Shown: piece after piece, positions 23,001 to 36,400 of the stretch
Numbering within the stretch: the stretch's first letter is position 1
Layout of the letters: the number at the start of each line of letters is the position of its first letter
Source of the DNA: Mnemiopsis leidyi
Lineage: Eukaryota; Ctenophora; Tentaculata; Lobata; Bolinopsidae
Direction: 5' to 3'
DNA: 64,000 nt
Assembly: GCA_000226015.1 (NCBI GenBank)
Contig: JH153159.1
Coordinates: 4,947-68,946, forward strand
Made by a program: the position numbers and the translations under genes
The notes under the pieces: model-generated
Databases searched by the model: none
What the model saw: only the letters and a program-made list of their open reading frames with translations
What the model was told of the DNA's origin: nothing

Positions 23001-24887
23001 ATGGGCCGGGGAAGTTGAGGCAATTAGCACTGAAGCTAACTCCATTGGTCGCGGAGAGGTTGGAAGAGCTGGTTACCGCTGGTGTGACCTGCTTGAAGCA
23101 GCTGTTTCTGCTGGCGTGAATTTCTTCTTGTTCCTGTGACTCCTTAACCTGGTACTTCTTGTGGCTCTTGTTATTGATCAGACAAACACTGAGTTTGTAT
23201 CTGGAGTCTAGATCTAAGGTACTGAAGTACAGAGAGAGCTGCTGTTTAAAGAGATATATATCATGTGGGTCTAGAGAACGGAAGTTTGATTATTACCAAC
23301 ACGAGCCGTTGCCTAAAATAAGTAATGGAGTACTGCAATTGTATGTCAGCCGTTAGGTATTCCATAGGCTAATTAAACCAAGAGACGGTATTAGCTCACT
23401 CCTAAAAGAGCAGATTGTTTAATGCAACCCCTCCCACCTTCCCAGGAAACATTGCTGAGTAACGGCTCAAATAGTTCCTTCCTTATATGGCCTGACCGTC
23501 TTACCATATATGGTTAAGGAAGCTCAGAGCTCTTTATTTGGTAACGGAAGCAAGCAATTCAGTACAACTGTACCTGTTCTGTTGGCTTCCTCTACTTTTC
23601 CTTTCTCTCAACTTCTTCCAATGATAAACGCACCGGCCACTGTGGTACACTTTTGTCTTGAGGTTTTGGCATTATTATTAGATTATCGGCCGGTTCCTGT
23701 GGTGCCCTGCTGATGTTCAAACCGCCTGATCATTTAGTAATTTAGAATAGTGTAGTACGATCGGGCAGCTTCTCAGTTTCTCCGACTTTGCTGTTCTCCA
23801 CAGAACAATCTAACAATGATGGGTAAATTTTCTATTTTTTCCGTATTATTTTCTTATTTCCTCTCACATTATTTCTTAAGAAAATCACGGATATATCTGG
23901 CTACTCACGGTATCATATTTTCTACGATGGTCATTAAGGTCAGGTGGTGTTGACCTACTTACTCTTGCTTCTTATAGGTTTTCTAAAGAATTTTCCTCTT
24001 GCGATAAAACATTCTTGTATAAGGCTGTACAGTTAACAAACGACAAAGTGTTAAAATCCCTGTGTTTTCGTAACCATGACGTCAAAAAGAAATGCGGTTT
24101 AACTTTCTTAAACATCGATTTGTTAGATATCTATAGTCTATACGTTGTTTCCCCTCCAGTGTTCGCCTTGTGAACTTATCTTTATGTCATCATATATTCA
24201 AGTTGTCCGTAATTTTGACACGTTCGTCTAGGTTAAATCAAAAACGTCTGTAAAAACGTCACCCTGTCAAGGCAACATGGACCTATCTAACGTACCTATT
24301 CCACCAATAGCAATGACGAAAATCCGGTACACGTATGATAAAACAAGACAGCGCCACGAACTCACAAAAACCATACGACGCTCGACCTAACAGCCGCGAT
24401 CCTCATCAAATCTTTGCATCTCTATAGCTTCTTTCCTTGATAGCCCTGCAAAAGACCGCGTGTTGGTCAGTTATCTCTGCCATAGTTCACATGTACTTGT
24501 TACTATAGGTCTCCTACCCCAGTTATACTCTTCTCTGATATGGCCACAGAGATGACATAAAATCACAGGATCGCTCCTCCGACTCCTAATTTTTACCAAT
24601 TTCGGATCTGATTCTGGGCTGGTTCTGCAGAGGCTCAGCATTAAACCCACCATTCCCTGATTGGCACACAACTATACGACAGAGCGACACGACCGCTAAG
24701 TTTCTCACACATAATATACCGAAATGAAAAGTGATAATGGTTACCATGGAGGTGACGAGGTGAAGTGGGTGAAACCCCAACTTCACGCCACAACTTTCAC
24801 CCTCTTATCTAATCTGCGGGAGGTGGCGGAGACCATCAACTTGTCACAGCTGACAGTACATATTCTGTCAGGACGCTGGTCGAGACC
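20032..24887. other. Gene-poor stretch
   Basis: No supported coding region. A small hairpin (GACCGAG/CTCGGTC) lies near 20157. CACGTG cores lie at 21037 and 21068, the CCAAT cluster at 22932-23048, and one CRE palindrome TGACGTCA at 24077-24084. Confidence 0.45.
22932..23048. promoter_or_regulatory. Cluster of inverted CCAAT boxes
   Basis: ATTGG occurs at 22932, 22962 and 23044, each in a similar context (GATTGG or CATTGG followed by CCC, TCG or TCG). CCAAT boxes bind NF-Y and are typical of promoters, but no start site or gene is identified nearby. Chance cannot be excluded. Confidence 0.3.
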
Positions 24888-24888
24888 T

Positions 24889-24912
24889 TTCTCTCTCTCT
24901 CACTCTCTCTCC
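24889..24912. repeat. CT-rich simple repeat
   Basis: A (CT)n tract interrupted by a single CACT. Pyrimidine-rich on the plus strand. Confidence 0.8.
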
Positions 24913-25244
24913 TCGACCGTCCGTCTTTTTGGGCCATGTTTTTCTCTCTTTTAACATTTTTAGTTTACATTTTTTGTTAATCAGTCTCTTCAACTCTGCG
25001 TCGTCTCAAGTTTTTACATCATATATGTGAGCTAGAGGCTGGAACTCATGTAACTTTATGTTGCAATATAAGTCTAATGCTCTTAATAAGCATAACCAAG
25101 TAAGATATTAAGTGTATTCTACCATGTGTAGAGACAACCCGTTAAGGCACAAAGCTCTATAGATCTAGATTCGCAATAAGTGTTACAACCTCTGCAAAGT
25201 TAGCAGTTCCAAGTGTAGGTAAAGGTGACGCGTGACGAGCCTGC

Positions 25245-25289
25245 TTCTCTCTCCTACTCTCTCCTACTCTCTCCTTCTCTCTCCTACTC
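25245..25289. repeat. CT-rich tandem repeat, 10-base unit
   Basis: About four units of TCTCTCCTAC, one reading CTTC instead of CTAC. It is part of a pyrimidine-rich stretch with the array that follows. Confidence 0.75.
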
Positions 25290-25403
25290 GCACCGTACTC
25301 AATATTCCGAGCGCCCTGGGTGGAGCCCTCTCCTTTGTCCTCGATCGTGTTTCTCCGTTCCTCAACACTTAGCTCTCCGACCTACACACCCCCTCATTTG
25401 CAA

Positions 25404-25512
25404 TCCTCTCCAGCTTTGTCTCCTTCTCTCTCCAGCTTTGTCTCCTTCTCTCTCCAGAGTCCAGCTTTGTCTCTTCCTCTCTCCAGAGTCCAGCTTTGTC
25501 TCTTCCTCTCTC
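25404..25512. repeat. CT-rich minisatellite with CCAGCTTTGTCTC core
   Basis: Four units in tandem: two of about 22 bases, then two of about 29 bases that carry an extra AGAGTCC. Each contains CCAGCTTTGTCTC. Open frames across it translate the repeat and are not genes. Confidence 0.75.
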
Positions 25513-25520
25513 AACTTGAT

Positions 25521-28500
25521 TTTGTTGAAAGTATGTATGATCACCACCATCTTGTGTTCAGTGTGTGGTACACTGCTACACATTTAGCGCGATTTCGTCT
25601 AATCCCATTCTGTGGACGCGATTCCGTGAGGCGCCTCCCTAATGACATTTCCCTCACTCTCCTCCATACTCTTCGCGGCTGCATGTCGCGCCATCAACAT
25701 CGTATCTCAAATCACTACCTCCAACTTGCTAATTGACCGGCCAAGTTACCGGGGTTCCACACCCGCTAATTGCATATTTGACTTTTTAGAGTAATTACAT
25801 CACACTCACCATATGTTTGTGTTCTTTAACGTGTGTTTAATTGTCTGGAAAACTGTAACACACGTCCACTTCATGATGTGAACTTCACAATTGCCCGCAT
25901 GGAATTTGGACGCGGTCCAGTGGTTTGTTATGACAGCTATTTTCGGTCGTTCTCCTGCAGATCGCCGAGTCTAGATAAGTATTTCGCCGTGTGAAAAAAC
26001 GCCGGTTTGTGTGCGTGTTTCTCTGTGTGTGAGAGTAGGTACGGCGAGGTTGTTAGGTAATTGTTGACCGTTTCCGCTTGTGGCAATATTCCGTTGTAAC
26101 TTTCTCTCTGCGAGTCCGTGGTAAACCGCAGTTTTCTGATTTGGTTTTACATTTTATGTTTTTTATTCTTTTCGTTGATTCCGATGTATGTTGATTCTGA
26201 TCCTTGTTTCAAATGTTTGAAGCTATATAAACTTGGCTCCATACAAGGTCCTGGCAGAATTCCAAGTCCATTCGTTGTCAACTTTTCGTTTTTCTCGGAA
26301 TTGAAAATCCGTTAAGTCTTTATTTTCCATTTCCCTAATTTTACCGTCATTTTTTAGCTTATTTCTAAGGCTTTGACCATGTTTCGATGTACTTTACCCG
26401 AGCAGTTCGCCCCTTTTATGGCAATGAGAGCTATACCCCCTGGTCAGGTCCAGCTTTGGTATTCGTGTTCCCTAGATACGGGCCCTACAATCGGATATCT
26501 GGTGCCTCCCTCCCCCTGGATCTACCGTGTCAGGAAACTTGGAGGCATTCCCCCTGTACGAGAATTCCAACAGGTCATTGAAAACTTGTGATCGGACTGT
26601 GGAGAGATAATCCATTGTGTTAACCCTCCTGGCACAGCTCCTGTCGTGCAATGATTACTGATTCTCACTTTACACTGTACAATGAGTTGCGGAGTTGGTC
26701 GGAAGTTTGAAGTTTGTAAGCTTCTCAGTGTCGCGGTTGGCACGCTGCTTACTGGCTCCCTTCTTTCCGATGAGTATATTACACATAGTTAACATACCTG
26801 GGCACATACCTTGAGTAGTTTCACACACACCTGATCTACTCGTGATCTACCTTTATGGTCTTAATAAACTAGAGGGAGAGGGAAAGTCAAGTACATAATT
26901 ATAATCTTTGCTCCAAAATGGCAGACAGGGGCAATGAGGTGTCAATATAAGTGAGACAGTCAAGACTGAGACGACCAGGTAACAAGACCCCAGTTTACTC
27001 CAGGGTCTTGCTGTTACCATCATTACCAAACACAATGAGGTGTTGCGAGCTTTCTCTTGACACCTTCATCCTAATTTCACCCGTAAACAACCGCTGTCTT
27101 GTGAAACTTAATACCGATAAGTATGTCAAGAATTTGAATTTCTAATCTCCCGGTTTTTGACAGGCAAAGCGCCTACAAATTTGCAAAATTAAAAATTCTA
27201 ATTTTCCAAACCCCTCACGTCCCTCTAATTTTACCCCAACAAAACCTGTTAGCTGGAGATCTGGAGCCTACCCATACATAAAGTTTTATAATCAACCGAG
27301 CGACGTGTCTCCAGTGCTCCTGCAGTCCACCCTGACACGCCGCTCTGCCCTGTATTTATATATATAACGGTTATATAAATCACAGGGTTTATAAATCGTG
27401 TTAAGATTGGCCGGTACATGGTCCCCAATCAGTTACCATGGCGATGCCAGTACCGGTCCGACCATTCCTGCCAGCTCCCTCTCTCCATGTCCCCCTCTTT
27501 CCGGATTCAAATCCCACCTTTTACGGGGCCGCGCGTTCTATTGCTCTATTTAGTTACCGTCCCATTTACGGGTCAAGGTAAGGTAATTCTATACACCATC
27601 CTGGTATAATATCAAGCTTGCTGTTGTACCTAATGGAACGCAGCCAGCAAATGATCTAAATCTCTCTCTCGCTCACTCTCTTTCCCTTGCATAACTCAGC
27701 TGCCGCGGCCCACAATGCTTTTTACAATAACTAGGTTTACGATGAGGTGTAACGTAATAGTATAACCGTTTCTGTTGGGTTTTGAGTTTCTATTTTATAG
27801 GTGTTGCTGCTTTGTCATGTGGATTGCAGTTGGGTGGTGCCCTATAAATGAAGGTCGACGAAGGACAAGATCGCTAGACGAAGTCGTCCATAATCCAATA
27901 CTGCTCGGTGTTTTGTCTCTCGGTAAATATCGTGTTCTCACTCTCCCTCTCTCCCTCTCTCCCTCTCTCGCTCTCTGAGCGCTCATCTCGGAGGGAAAGC
28001 AAGAGAGCCCGGAAATTGGAGCTATAACGGCTCCCTGATAGCCCGTAATTTGGAGCACTATACCAATCAATAACATGTCCCAGTAGAGCCTGCTTCCTGG
28101 TACCATGCACGCAGCAGTGTAGGATCCTACATCATCTAATTATACCTGTAGTAGCACTACCAGTGTAGGTTACCTGCACCACGACATCCAGCTTTAGACA
28201 AACCCTCTCTATCTCTGAAAGTCTCATTCGTCTCGCACTACAATTTCGCTGTAATTGTATAATTGGCCGGTAATCATTTAATTACCCGATTGATGAACGG
28301 CGCGGAGATTAATGACGGACATTCCGACAAATCAAAACAATGCAAAAACATTCCTTCAGCGATGTTGTTCCGCGGGGGAGCCGGAGGAGCTATGTTCTGA
28401 TGTTGCCTAATAACTTTGCTGGTTTAGAGGAATTGTATTGCTGCCAAAGTCCTGGATTAGGGCTATTTTAAGATTTCGGTATGCCGTGCCCTGCATTTTT

Positions 28501-29599
28501 GTTTACCGTTTTGCGATATATTTGGAGAATTTCCATTCTTGGCCTTGATGTATTTTAGTCGCGCAGTACAGAAGGTTGCCCTCATTTTGCTCGTTGTAAA
28601 AAACATTATCCTAAAAATGTCTCATATTTCCCGAAACACTGGTCCACACGAAAGTTGACTTCCAAGTTCCATCATAAAGTCACGAGTGTCTTCTCAGAGG
28701 TTCCCATATTTCTTGTTTTTACTTTCTGCCTGATAACCGCCGCGGTGACTTAACATGAAGCCGCTTTACGTCACTTATTGAGTTTCATGTAGGACGTTAT
28801 GTACAATTATACTGTTATACCGTCCAAAAATAAAGTTCGTGTTCGGTCATCTTTTCGGATACGTGAGCACGAGGGTATTTTCAGTTAGGTCATCTTGATT
28901 TTGCTTTGCACTTTGTCACCTGCTCCTTGGCTAGGCTGTAGTTAACTTAATACACATTGAGTTGTTGTTGTTATAAAGGTATTAAGTCACTACATTCCAA
29001 TCGTGATTGAGAGACTGCACTGAGTCAAGTGAGCCCCACTTAATGAGCCCCAATCACACAGTGTGATTGTTGTTGTTGCTATGTTGCTAAGTTGCTAAGT
29101 TCTGATGTGGCGATGGTTTTAGTTTCATATGTCTGCACGACTTGAGGTTAGATCGGTCTTGTCTGTTGAGTTCTGTTTGTTTGCTTTGGGCTGTTCTCAA
29201 GATTGGGATGACATAATCTCCGGAGCTTTTTATTTGTATGTCCCAGGTAATCCTTGTCAGGCAAATTCCTGTCAAGCGAGGCTTGGAGCTTTAAAAAGCT
29301 TGGCTGTTTTGATAAGTTTTATTGCTAAAACTTTTTACATTTTACCCCATTGTGCATAGAATAAACCCTGCCGCCTTTAACCAATCCTATTTGTCATATT
29401 TAGGTTAACGTGTACAAATCAACGCGAGGCTATGTCCGGGTATGCACACCATCCCAACAATAAAACATAAGTATTGTAAACAGTTCGCGACAACACACTT
29501 CTTTTGTTTTGAGCCAGCAGGCAGCGAGCCTGGAACCAAGGCTGCAGGTTGAGCTGCACACGGACAAGTCGCAGCAAATATTGGACGAAATTTACCATG
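25521..29599. other. Gene-poor stretch with simple repeats
   Basis: No supported exon. It holds the (CCCTCT)n tract near 27.95 kb, a near-match X-box at 27432 (GTTACCATGGCGAT) and a perfect 17-base palindrome at 29052-29068 (AATCACAC-A-GTGTGATT). Confidence 0.4.
27939..27977. repeat. (CCCTCT)n simple repeat
   Basis: A pyrimidine-rich hexamer tract, slightly interrupted at both ends. Open frames here on both strands are low-complexity artefacts. Confidence 0.8.
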
Positions 29600-30330
29600 G
29601 CAAGTCACGTGACCAAACCCCCGGTTGTCATAGTAACGATTGGGTGCGCGCGTGTCATTGGCATGGTAACCGGAAAGGCGTTGTATGTTTACCACGTCCG
29701 TTGTTGTTGTATTTACGACGGTTCATTGCCGGCCAATCAGGTTGACGTTGAGACGTTTTCCTCCAATCAGAGGTGGGGATGACAGTCACGTGACGCTCAA
29801 TCAGGATGAAGTTAACGATCCTTCTCTCACGAGAGCGGTGACAAAGATGCTCAGTCTTGCTGCTTTCTTTGGCCCTGCTCAGTCTTTTTGAGCTGCACCT
29901 CTCTAACCTAAACTTCTCTAAATCTAGTGCGTATCATTTGTAATGGCTTAATGGTACCCACACCTCAAGCTCGAATGGAGTCTTTTTTCCTAAGTATGTA
30001 TTTTTGCACTTATCCCCTTTAATCACATGAAGGTTGCAGCTACAAGCTGCATGTTAATCTACTCCCCACTGATAAGTGCTACAATATACACCCTCCTGTT
30101 ACAATTATACAGCGCCGAATCTAACCATCCCTCCGTAATTGGTCTCATTTACCGGTGCGAGCTAAATTAAACATGCACGTCGACTTCGCTCTATCGTCGT
30201 CGTGCACCTGTCTTCAGCACTGAAGGTTTAACAAACCGCAACAAGCTCCACCCACGGCTCACATCGGATCTGGAGCTGCATGTGCTGCGCGTCTCCGTGT
30301 GGTGGTTTAGTCACGTGACAGGTCACGTGG
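29600..30330. promoter_or_regulatory. Candidate regulatory region: three GTCACGTGAC palindromes plus CCAAT boxes
   Basis: GTCACGTGAC occurs three times (CACGTG cores at 29606, 29787 and 30312), with a further GTCACGTGG at 30324. Between the first two, CCAATCA occurs at about 29733 and 29763, and a degenerate X-box-like GTTGTCATAGTAAC near 29625. The mix of NF-Y, RFX and bHLH-ZIP type sites resembles the 6.6 kb and 50.7 kb modules. No gene start is recognised. Confidence 0.4.
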
Positions 30331-32263
30331 GAGAAGTCGTACTGTTGTGTCACGGTGTCATGAGATTGACAGGTGGGATACATTGTATCGGTGTGATAAG
30401 AAGCTAGGTGTGATCTAACCCGCCACCCAGGGCTAGGGTTTCGAGCTTCCAATTTTCACTTCACCCAGGCAGTAATCGCCAAGTATGTCACGCACACATG
30501 CAGTAGAGGCTTCACAATACGCCTTTGATTTACAAGTAAAACCCGACACATGAAAGTCAGTATACCCTGAGTGCAAGTATACTCAACTGAAAGTTTAAGA
30601 ACGCAGTGCAACTAGTTCCGTGTAGCCGGTTAATGATAAACCGTGTAACCGGTCAGATATTAGAATGATCAGCCTTAAACAGACCAATTCTTACCTGTCA
30701 TGGCATGCCAGCCTGTTTATCCTCTTTGGCCTCTGCTATCGAATCATGTGACAAATGACCTCCGCGGCGTAAGTAAATGTGATCTGTGACACTAAACTCT
30801 GATCGTCTCTCCCCCACACTCTTGTCATTGTTTTCTTTTCACCACCTTGATTGGATATTGTTATTAATTTTGATGATCTTCCCCTCGCTGGGGCTGCCAG
30901 CTATATAGATTATACCACGTGTCATGAGGCGAATGTTGATCGTTTGATGTTCTATTTCTATTGATATAAGTCTAACTTTTGGAATGAGGCCCAGCTGTGG
31001 ACCACGTGTTTGGCAAATGGCGAAAATATTCGGTTATTTGTGTGTTGATGTGTCGTTATTACGGCATGCAGTGTGATCGCTATAATTGTACTTTATAGTA
31101 TGCCATGCTAGACCTAACGGCTAAGTCTTTGAGATCAGTGCAGTATAATGCATCGACGCATCGTTTTGTGTACAGATGAGGGGCTACCCCCTTTTGTCGG
31201 GGAGCTATTATCGTGGTTATATTTTATCGAAGTTAGATAACCCTTGACCAATTATACTTTTAATCTTTTGGCATAATGCTCAAATTTAAGGTTTAGTAGG
31301 GTCCTGGAGGGGACTTCCTCAACCTTTTAAGCTTTGGGACTCAGTAAAGTTATCACGAGAGAAACTTATTTTCAAAAAATGCACATTTTTCTTGTTTGGT
31401 TTATCCTTTAATCTAATTATTGATTGAAACACTAGACCTCTATTTTTCAATTAGATTTTTCAACCAATCCATTTTACCATTGTTCGTCCGGGTAATAGTT
31501 TAAAACATTTCTATTTCCAGTTAATTTCTCATTTTTGCAAATCTGTTTCTTCAGAATCTATTGAGATGCTAATTTATCCTCCCTCCGCCCATAAAACCAC
31601 TCTTGAGCCTGATTACTTATTACTCAATTAAAGTCAATAGGGGAACTTCCCTTTTTTTACACGTACTTACTTGATGAGTTAGAATTAGTGCTAATTATCA
31701 TGAAATTTCCATCCAACAGTGTCATGTCGACTAATCTCCAAAGTTTAAGACTGTAAGACTCGTAAAATCCTATCATGCAATTCAACCAGAAAGTGCCTGC
31801 ATTTTCGCAGTGCGTTTCACTGTGCTGCGGTGGAAGTTTTGTAGCTTCTTTTCAAATACAGCAGACAGATATAAGTCTGAGTTCATTTTGCACCTTCAAC
31901 AATTTGTTTTAAAAGAAGACCAGGGCACACTTTAAAAAGTTACCGATTCACATTATCACTGGGCTCCGCGCGGCGGTGTATCTCACGTTTCACCCTGATG
32001 ACGGAGTCTACTAAAGATACCCCCCATCTCATATCTCCTGTCGCCCTTATCTCCCCTGGAGGGGTTTCTCTAGGTGAAGATAGATACCAGAGAGAGAGTA
32101 AGGGGGAGTGTGTCACACTACAACAACATTGTGCCTTGTGTTTACCCAATTCCTCTTAAGTTCTGAGTCTAGCTCTTACGTCTGTACACGCCTGATGACA
32201 TATTGTGCCTTTGTCTTAGTAGAAGGAATATATATATCTGTCTTTATATGCCTTCATAGTAAG

Positions 32264-32290
32264 AGTGTGTATGTGTGTGTGTGTGTGTGG
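32264..32290. repeat. (GT)n microsatellite
   Basis: GT dinucleotide tract with one AT interruption. Confidence 0.85.
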
Positions 32291-34615
32291 TGCTACAATG
32301 TGGAAAGTTTCACTTTCAGGCCCGTCTCGGGTCGCCGTACAAGTGTGAACACTAGCTGGTTCTTGTCTCAAACCAGCTTGTCTCGACACCGTCTTAAAGA
32401 CTCAGGGAGACATGTTTTTTAACTCAAATCCAACTATTTGATACGGTTTTATCACGTCGCGCTTAAAACGCTTCTTTCTAAATGGCCATTGTAATGCTCA
32501 ATTTCCTAAGTTTCAGGTTGGCGTGCTTTCCGTATAGTCAAATGTAGCCGCTGATAAGAAGGATTTCGTTTCTTTTTAATTTTTCCATCTCTAATTTTTT
32601 CTGCTAAAGGCAAAATGTAAAGCAGATGGTTTACAGTAGTTGGATTTTAAATTTGTTATTGGATGTGCTTAGGTTAATGGGTTGTTTGATTTTTGCAGTG
32701 TCAGGCGTAAACTTCGTTACAATTATGCTTACCCTTCCAATCCAAAATCTATTAATTCGCAAAGTTAGATATTGACTGCTAGCATCAAAACGTGCTTTAT
32801 ACAATATAGATGCAGCAATCATGTAGCGCGTCTTCGCGTTCGAAAAAAAACGAAGAGATTTCGTATCAACAATACGTCATAGTAGTCTGCACTCTGCACC
32901 ATATAAGTATGACTCTTAAGTACAGAGCATTGACATAGAAGCAAATATGAGGTTTTCGGAGCCAAAACCTGCCCGGCGGCCCTTCTTTTCAGCTGATGAA
33001 ATCACGTATGACGAACACAACGATGAATAGTTCTAATTCATGATTTCATGTTTGATATTATCATGACAACTGCTTTAGAATTCATCAAACGTTCTTTGCG
33101 GCAGATTTGATAACAGCTGCCTGATTGTTCCTATACTCCTATAGCAGACGGCCAATATTATAATAGTGGTTGCTGTAGAATTTTGAAGTATGAATTCTAG
33201 TGCACGCCTGAGACCTAACCAAGTGGGAACATTTCTTGTTTGGTGACATTGTAGCTGATATGCATTTGTAGGATTCCGTGCCTTTATCATGGAAGGCACT
33301 TCGAATTAGGAATCCCTTGAAACTTTGTCATCTTACCAAATTTTAAGCCATACAATCACAAACTATTTGTTCAGTTCATGCTCCCAGAAATAGCAATCCT
33401 CTAGTCTGCTCATAATTATTTGAGACGCACACATATACGTTTCTCAACTTGCACGTGCAGATTTTGCCACGCACGTGACGCATGCAGAATTGTCTGCTGG
33501 CTTTGACCCCCTAAAGGGAAACTTTGCACTTGGGGATGCCTTTACTGTTTCAATCTAATTTCCTTGTAAGGTTTCCCTGCTATGTCATGTTCTATGGCTA
33601 CATATTCCCTGAATATGCGCTGAGTGTTACCTTTGCTTCAACTCAGCTTTTTTCGACCTTAGGGCTTTCTCGAAATATTTCATATGCTTGTCAGTATCTT
33701 CGAGTAATGGTAAGACTTCGCAATCTATCATAGCGTACCTGCTTTCTCAATTTTGTCCAGGATTCATTGTTTTATCTTTATGTCGTACGAGAATTGAATA
33801 AATCTCCACACTGAACTGTTACCGTTTTGACGATGTATCCAACTTCTGCATCTTCAGTTTGATCTACATTCTACATGGCATATTCTCTATGTAATCAAGT
33901 ATCAACGTTATAAGGCAAACATGAATTTTCAATTCAATAAACCCAGCTATTTTACTTAAAGAACATCTTTTACTTGCTTATTTAGGACTCCCCGTGCAAG
34001 TTTAAATACCCTTTCTAACTCCTAACCTCGCCATTTCCCCAGTACATGTGGATACTATCAAGAGGGGTGATTTTCGCCGTATAATGCACGTGGTAACCCC
34101 TCAGCTCCCTCTCGGTACACGTGATTACTTCGGCCCGACAACGGAGCACGGTCTCCGTGTGCACGTGCACACTCCGTAATACGTATGATTGCGTGAGTGT
34201 GTGTGTTTGTTAAACTTAATGTAGAGCACGAATCACGATGTACACATGCTGAGTGTAGATTAACCAATTAGCAGCAGAGAGAGAGAGAGGGTTAGCGCTG
34301 ATCTCCCCTATAATTCCTATCGAGATGCATGATGCACAGTACATGAGATCGCGGTCCCCTCCCTGATCGCCGTGTGGGTCTAATTCTCCAGCAATTCGTT
34401 TTGGCGCGAACTCTCAAGCTACAGGTGACCGTGGTAATGAGCGAGACGATTACCGAAGGGAGCTTCCAGGGCAACATCTGTCTCGAGAGGAGAGAAATGG
34501 TCCGATCTTGCTTGTACGGCTATTTGTCCTTTGTCATTGTGTGCAAATTAAACAGAGCAGCAGCGGCAGGCAGGCAATGTTCCTTTGGTCACACTTCCCT
34601 GTTTACTTGTCTTGC

Positions 34616-34658
34616 TGTGTGCTTGTGTGTGTGTCATATTGTGTGTGTGTGTGTGTGT
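34616..34658. repeat. (GT)n microsatellite, interrupted
   Basis: Two GT runs separated by TCATATT. The cysteine- and valine-rich frames across it are artefacts. Confidence 0.85.
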
Positions 34659-36400
34659 CGGGCAAATATGTCCGACATAGCTGTTGGTAACTTCATGCAG
34701 GATGAGAATTGTATCTCGTGAATATACTGCAGATGACGTTGTTGTGTTATTGTCCAGCTCAGAGTTTACAGTCATCTTGTTCCGGCTTTTGTAACTTTAC
34801 TATTTTACAGCATGTTCGTCTCAACGTTGGCTCAATTTAATAGTTTCGTTATTTATGACTGATTTGTGACTGCTCGGTGGCCAGGATCTATATGGTTACA
34901 CTTATACGTGACTGGTTTACGTAGTGAGCATTGGGCAGGTGTGTCTGTTCGGCATCCTCAAAGAAATTTAAGCTGTATTGAGACTGATTTCCTTGTAGGA
35001 GAAAGTGGATGTTGTATTTGAGAGTTTTAGGTTCTTGATGCTACGTTTAAACATTTTAATTGATACAATTAAGATACGCAATCATGACGTGTCAGTGCAT
35101 GTTGGGTCCTGTATTTCACCGTAACATTGCTTTTGTTTTGTTTTCACCCATTTATTTAATTATTTAAACATCAGAGTGTTACTTAACTTTTGCTGTTTCG
35201 TCTGATGGTCCTGTCGGAAAGTGACGTTTGGACTTCACGATGGGAGGATTTATTTATTTTCAATGGGCTTTTGTCCATCAAAACCGTTACAGTTGCATGC
35301 TTACATGCTAATCATGCTAATAGGGACTCAATAAATCACCTTACAATATTGGGCCGTACATGGGCTGTAGTCCTTTCAGGGGCCAAACATTGCTGAGCAC
35401 TGTCTTAGAATAGAGAGCATCTAAATAGTGTAGCTATATTCATTTACTCATTTATGATTCTGTATCGCTCTTTTGTTAATTGATGAAATTGTTTTTAACA
35501 AATTTCCTAAACAAATTTTAAACCCTAACTTTTTATAGGAAATGTGTTAACAGCGGACTGCCAGAACACCTATCTTCCTCCTCCCTGATCAAAGTATCGG
35601 TAGTATATCATTGTATACAGACAGCGCGGTCTCTATAACTTTTGTCCTGACCACACCGGTCAATACACCCTAATGAGCTTTCTATTTCTTAAACTCACCA
35701 CCCACGGATAGTGTTTTATTGACCAATTTCTAAGTTTCAGTCACAATGATTTTCTTTATCAAGCCACAATAGCCGTGTGACTGTCTTTCTTTTCTTCCAT
35801 TTATTCTCTTTACGTCTTAATCAAATTATCCTTGTTTTGGAATTCCATTTACGATGCTGCACGTATCTAGTACCTCTATTTTATCGGAGTTGCGAGTATT
35901 CAAGGCCCAACCCCTCAATTCTACCGGTGGTGTAAATATCTTTGACTTTTTGACATTCAAAAAATTCGTCTTTTTTGAATTTTCGATGATATAGCATCCT
36001 TAAGTTGTAAAGATTCCCCTGGCCATGCTGCAATGACTTAAAGTTTGCACGTCCCTAATTGTCCCTAATCGATTTGAAATTTATACTTTCACACACGTTC
36101 CTTTTAACTCCCGGAGCCCTTCCCATGCTTGGGAATGCGGGGATTATTACCTCTAGCCAATTTTCTCTGTAGAGATGCTGTAATGTAGCAGATTATGTTG
36201 CTATGCAAAAAGGGATGCTTGACCAGTTTTAATGTATACTTTCTTGCCTTTTTTGCTTGAACGTAACTTATAAACCTTCATCAATTCTTCATGATCCAAC
36301 AACCACAATCCAATCATTGTGGTCGACATTTTATGTACAACTTCACTAAATCGTTTGTTCTAAATATTGAGGAAATCTCTGTTTTCGAACAGATGTCTTG

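Larger units (their letters stand above)
30331..36400. other. Gene-poor stretch
   Basis: No supported coding region. CACGTG cores lie at 30916, 31003, 33452, 33472, 34087, 34118 and 34162. Two GT microsatellites and a short GA run (34275-34289) are present. Confidence 0.4.

Noticed and set aside
25225-25736. Long overlapping frames rich in serine and leucine
   Set aside because: They translate the CT-rich minisatellite and have no non-repeat support.
27480-27520. GGATTCAAATCC, similar to a tRNA B box
   Set aside because: No pairing T-stem, acceptor stem or A box can be built around it.
27795-28110. Two minus-strand frames rich in arginine, glutamate and serine
   Set aside because: Low-complexity translation of the (CCCTCT)n tract.
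34374-34775. Cysteine- and valine-rich and threonine- and histidine-rich frames
   Set aside because: Produced by the (GT)n microsatellite on either strand.
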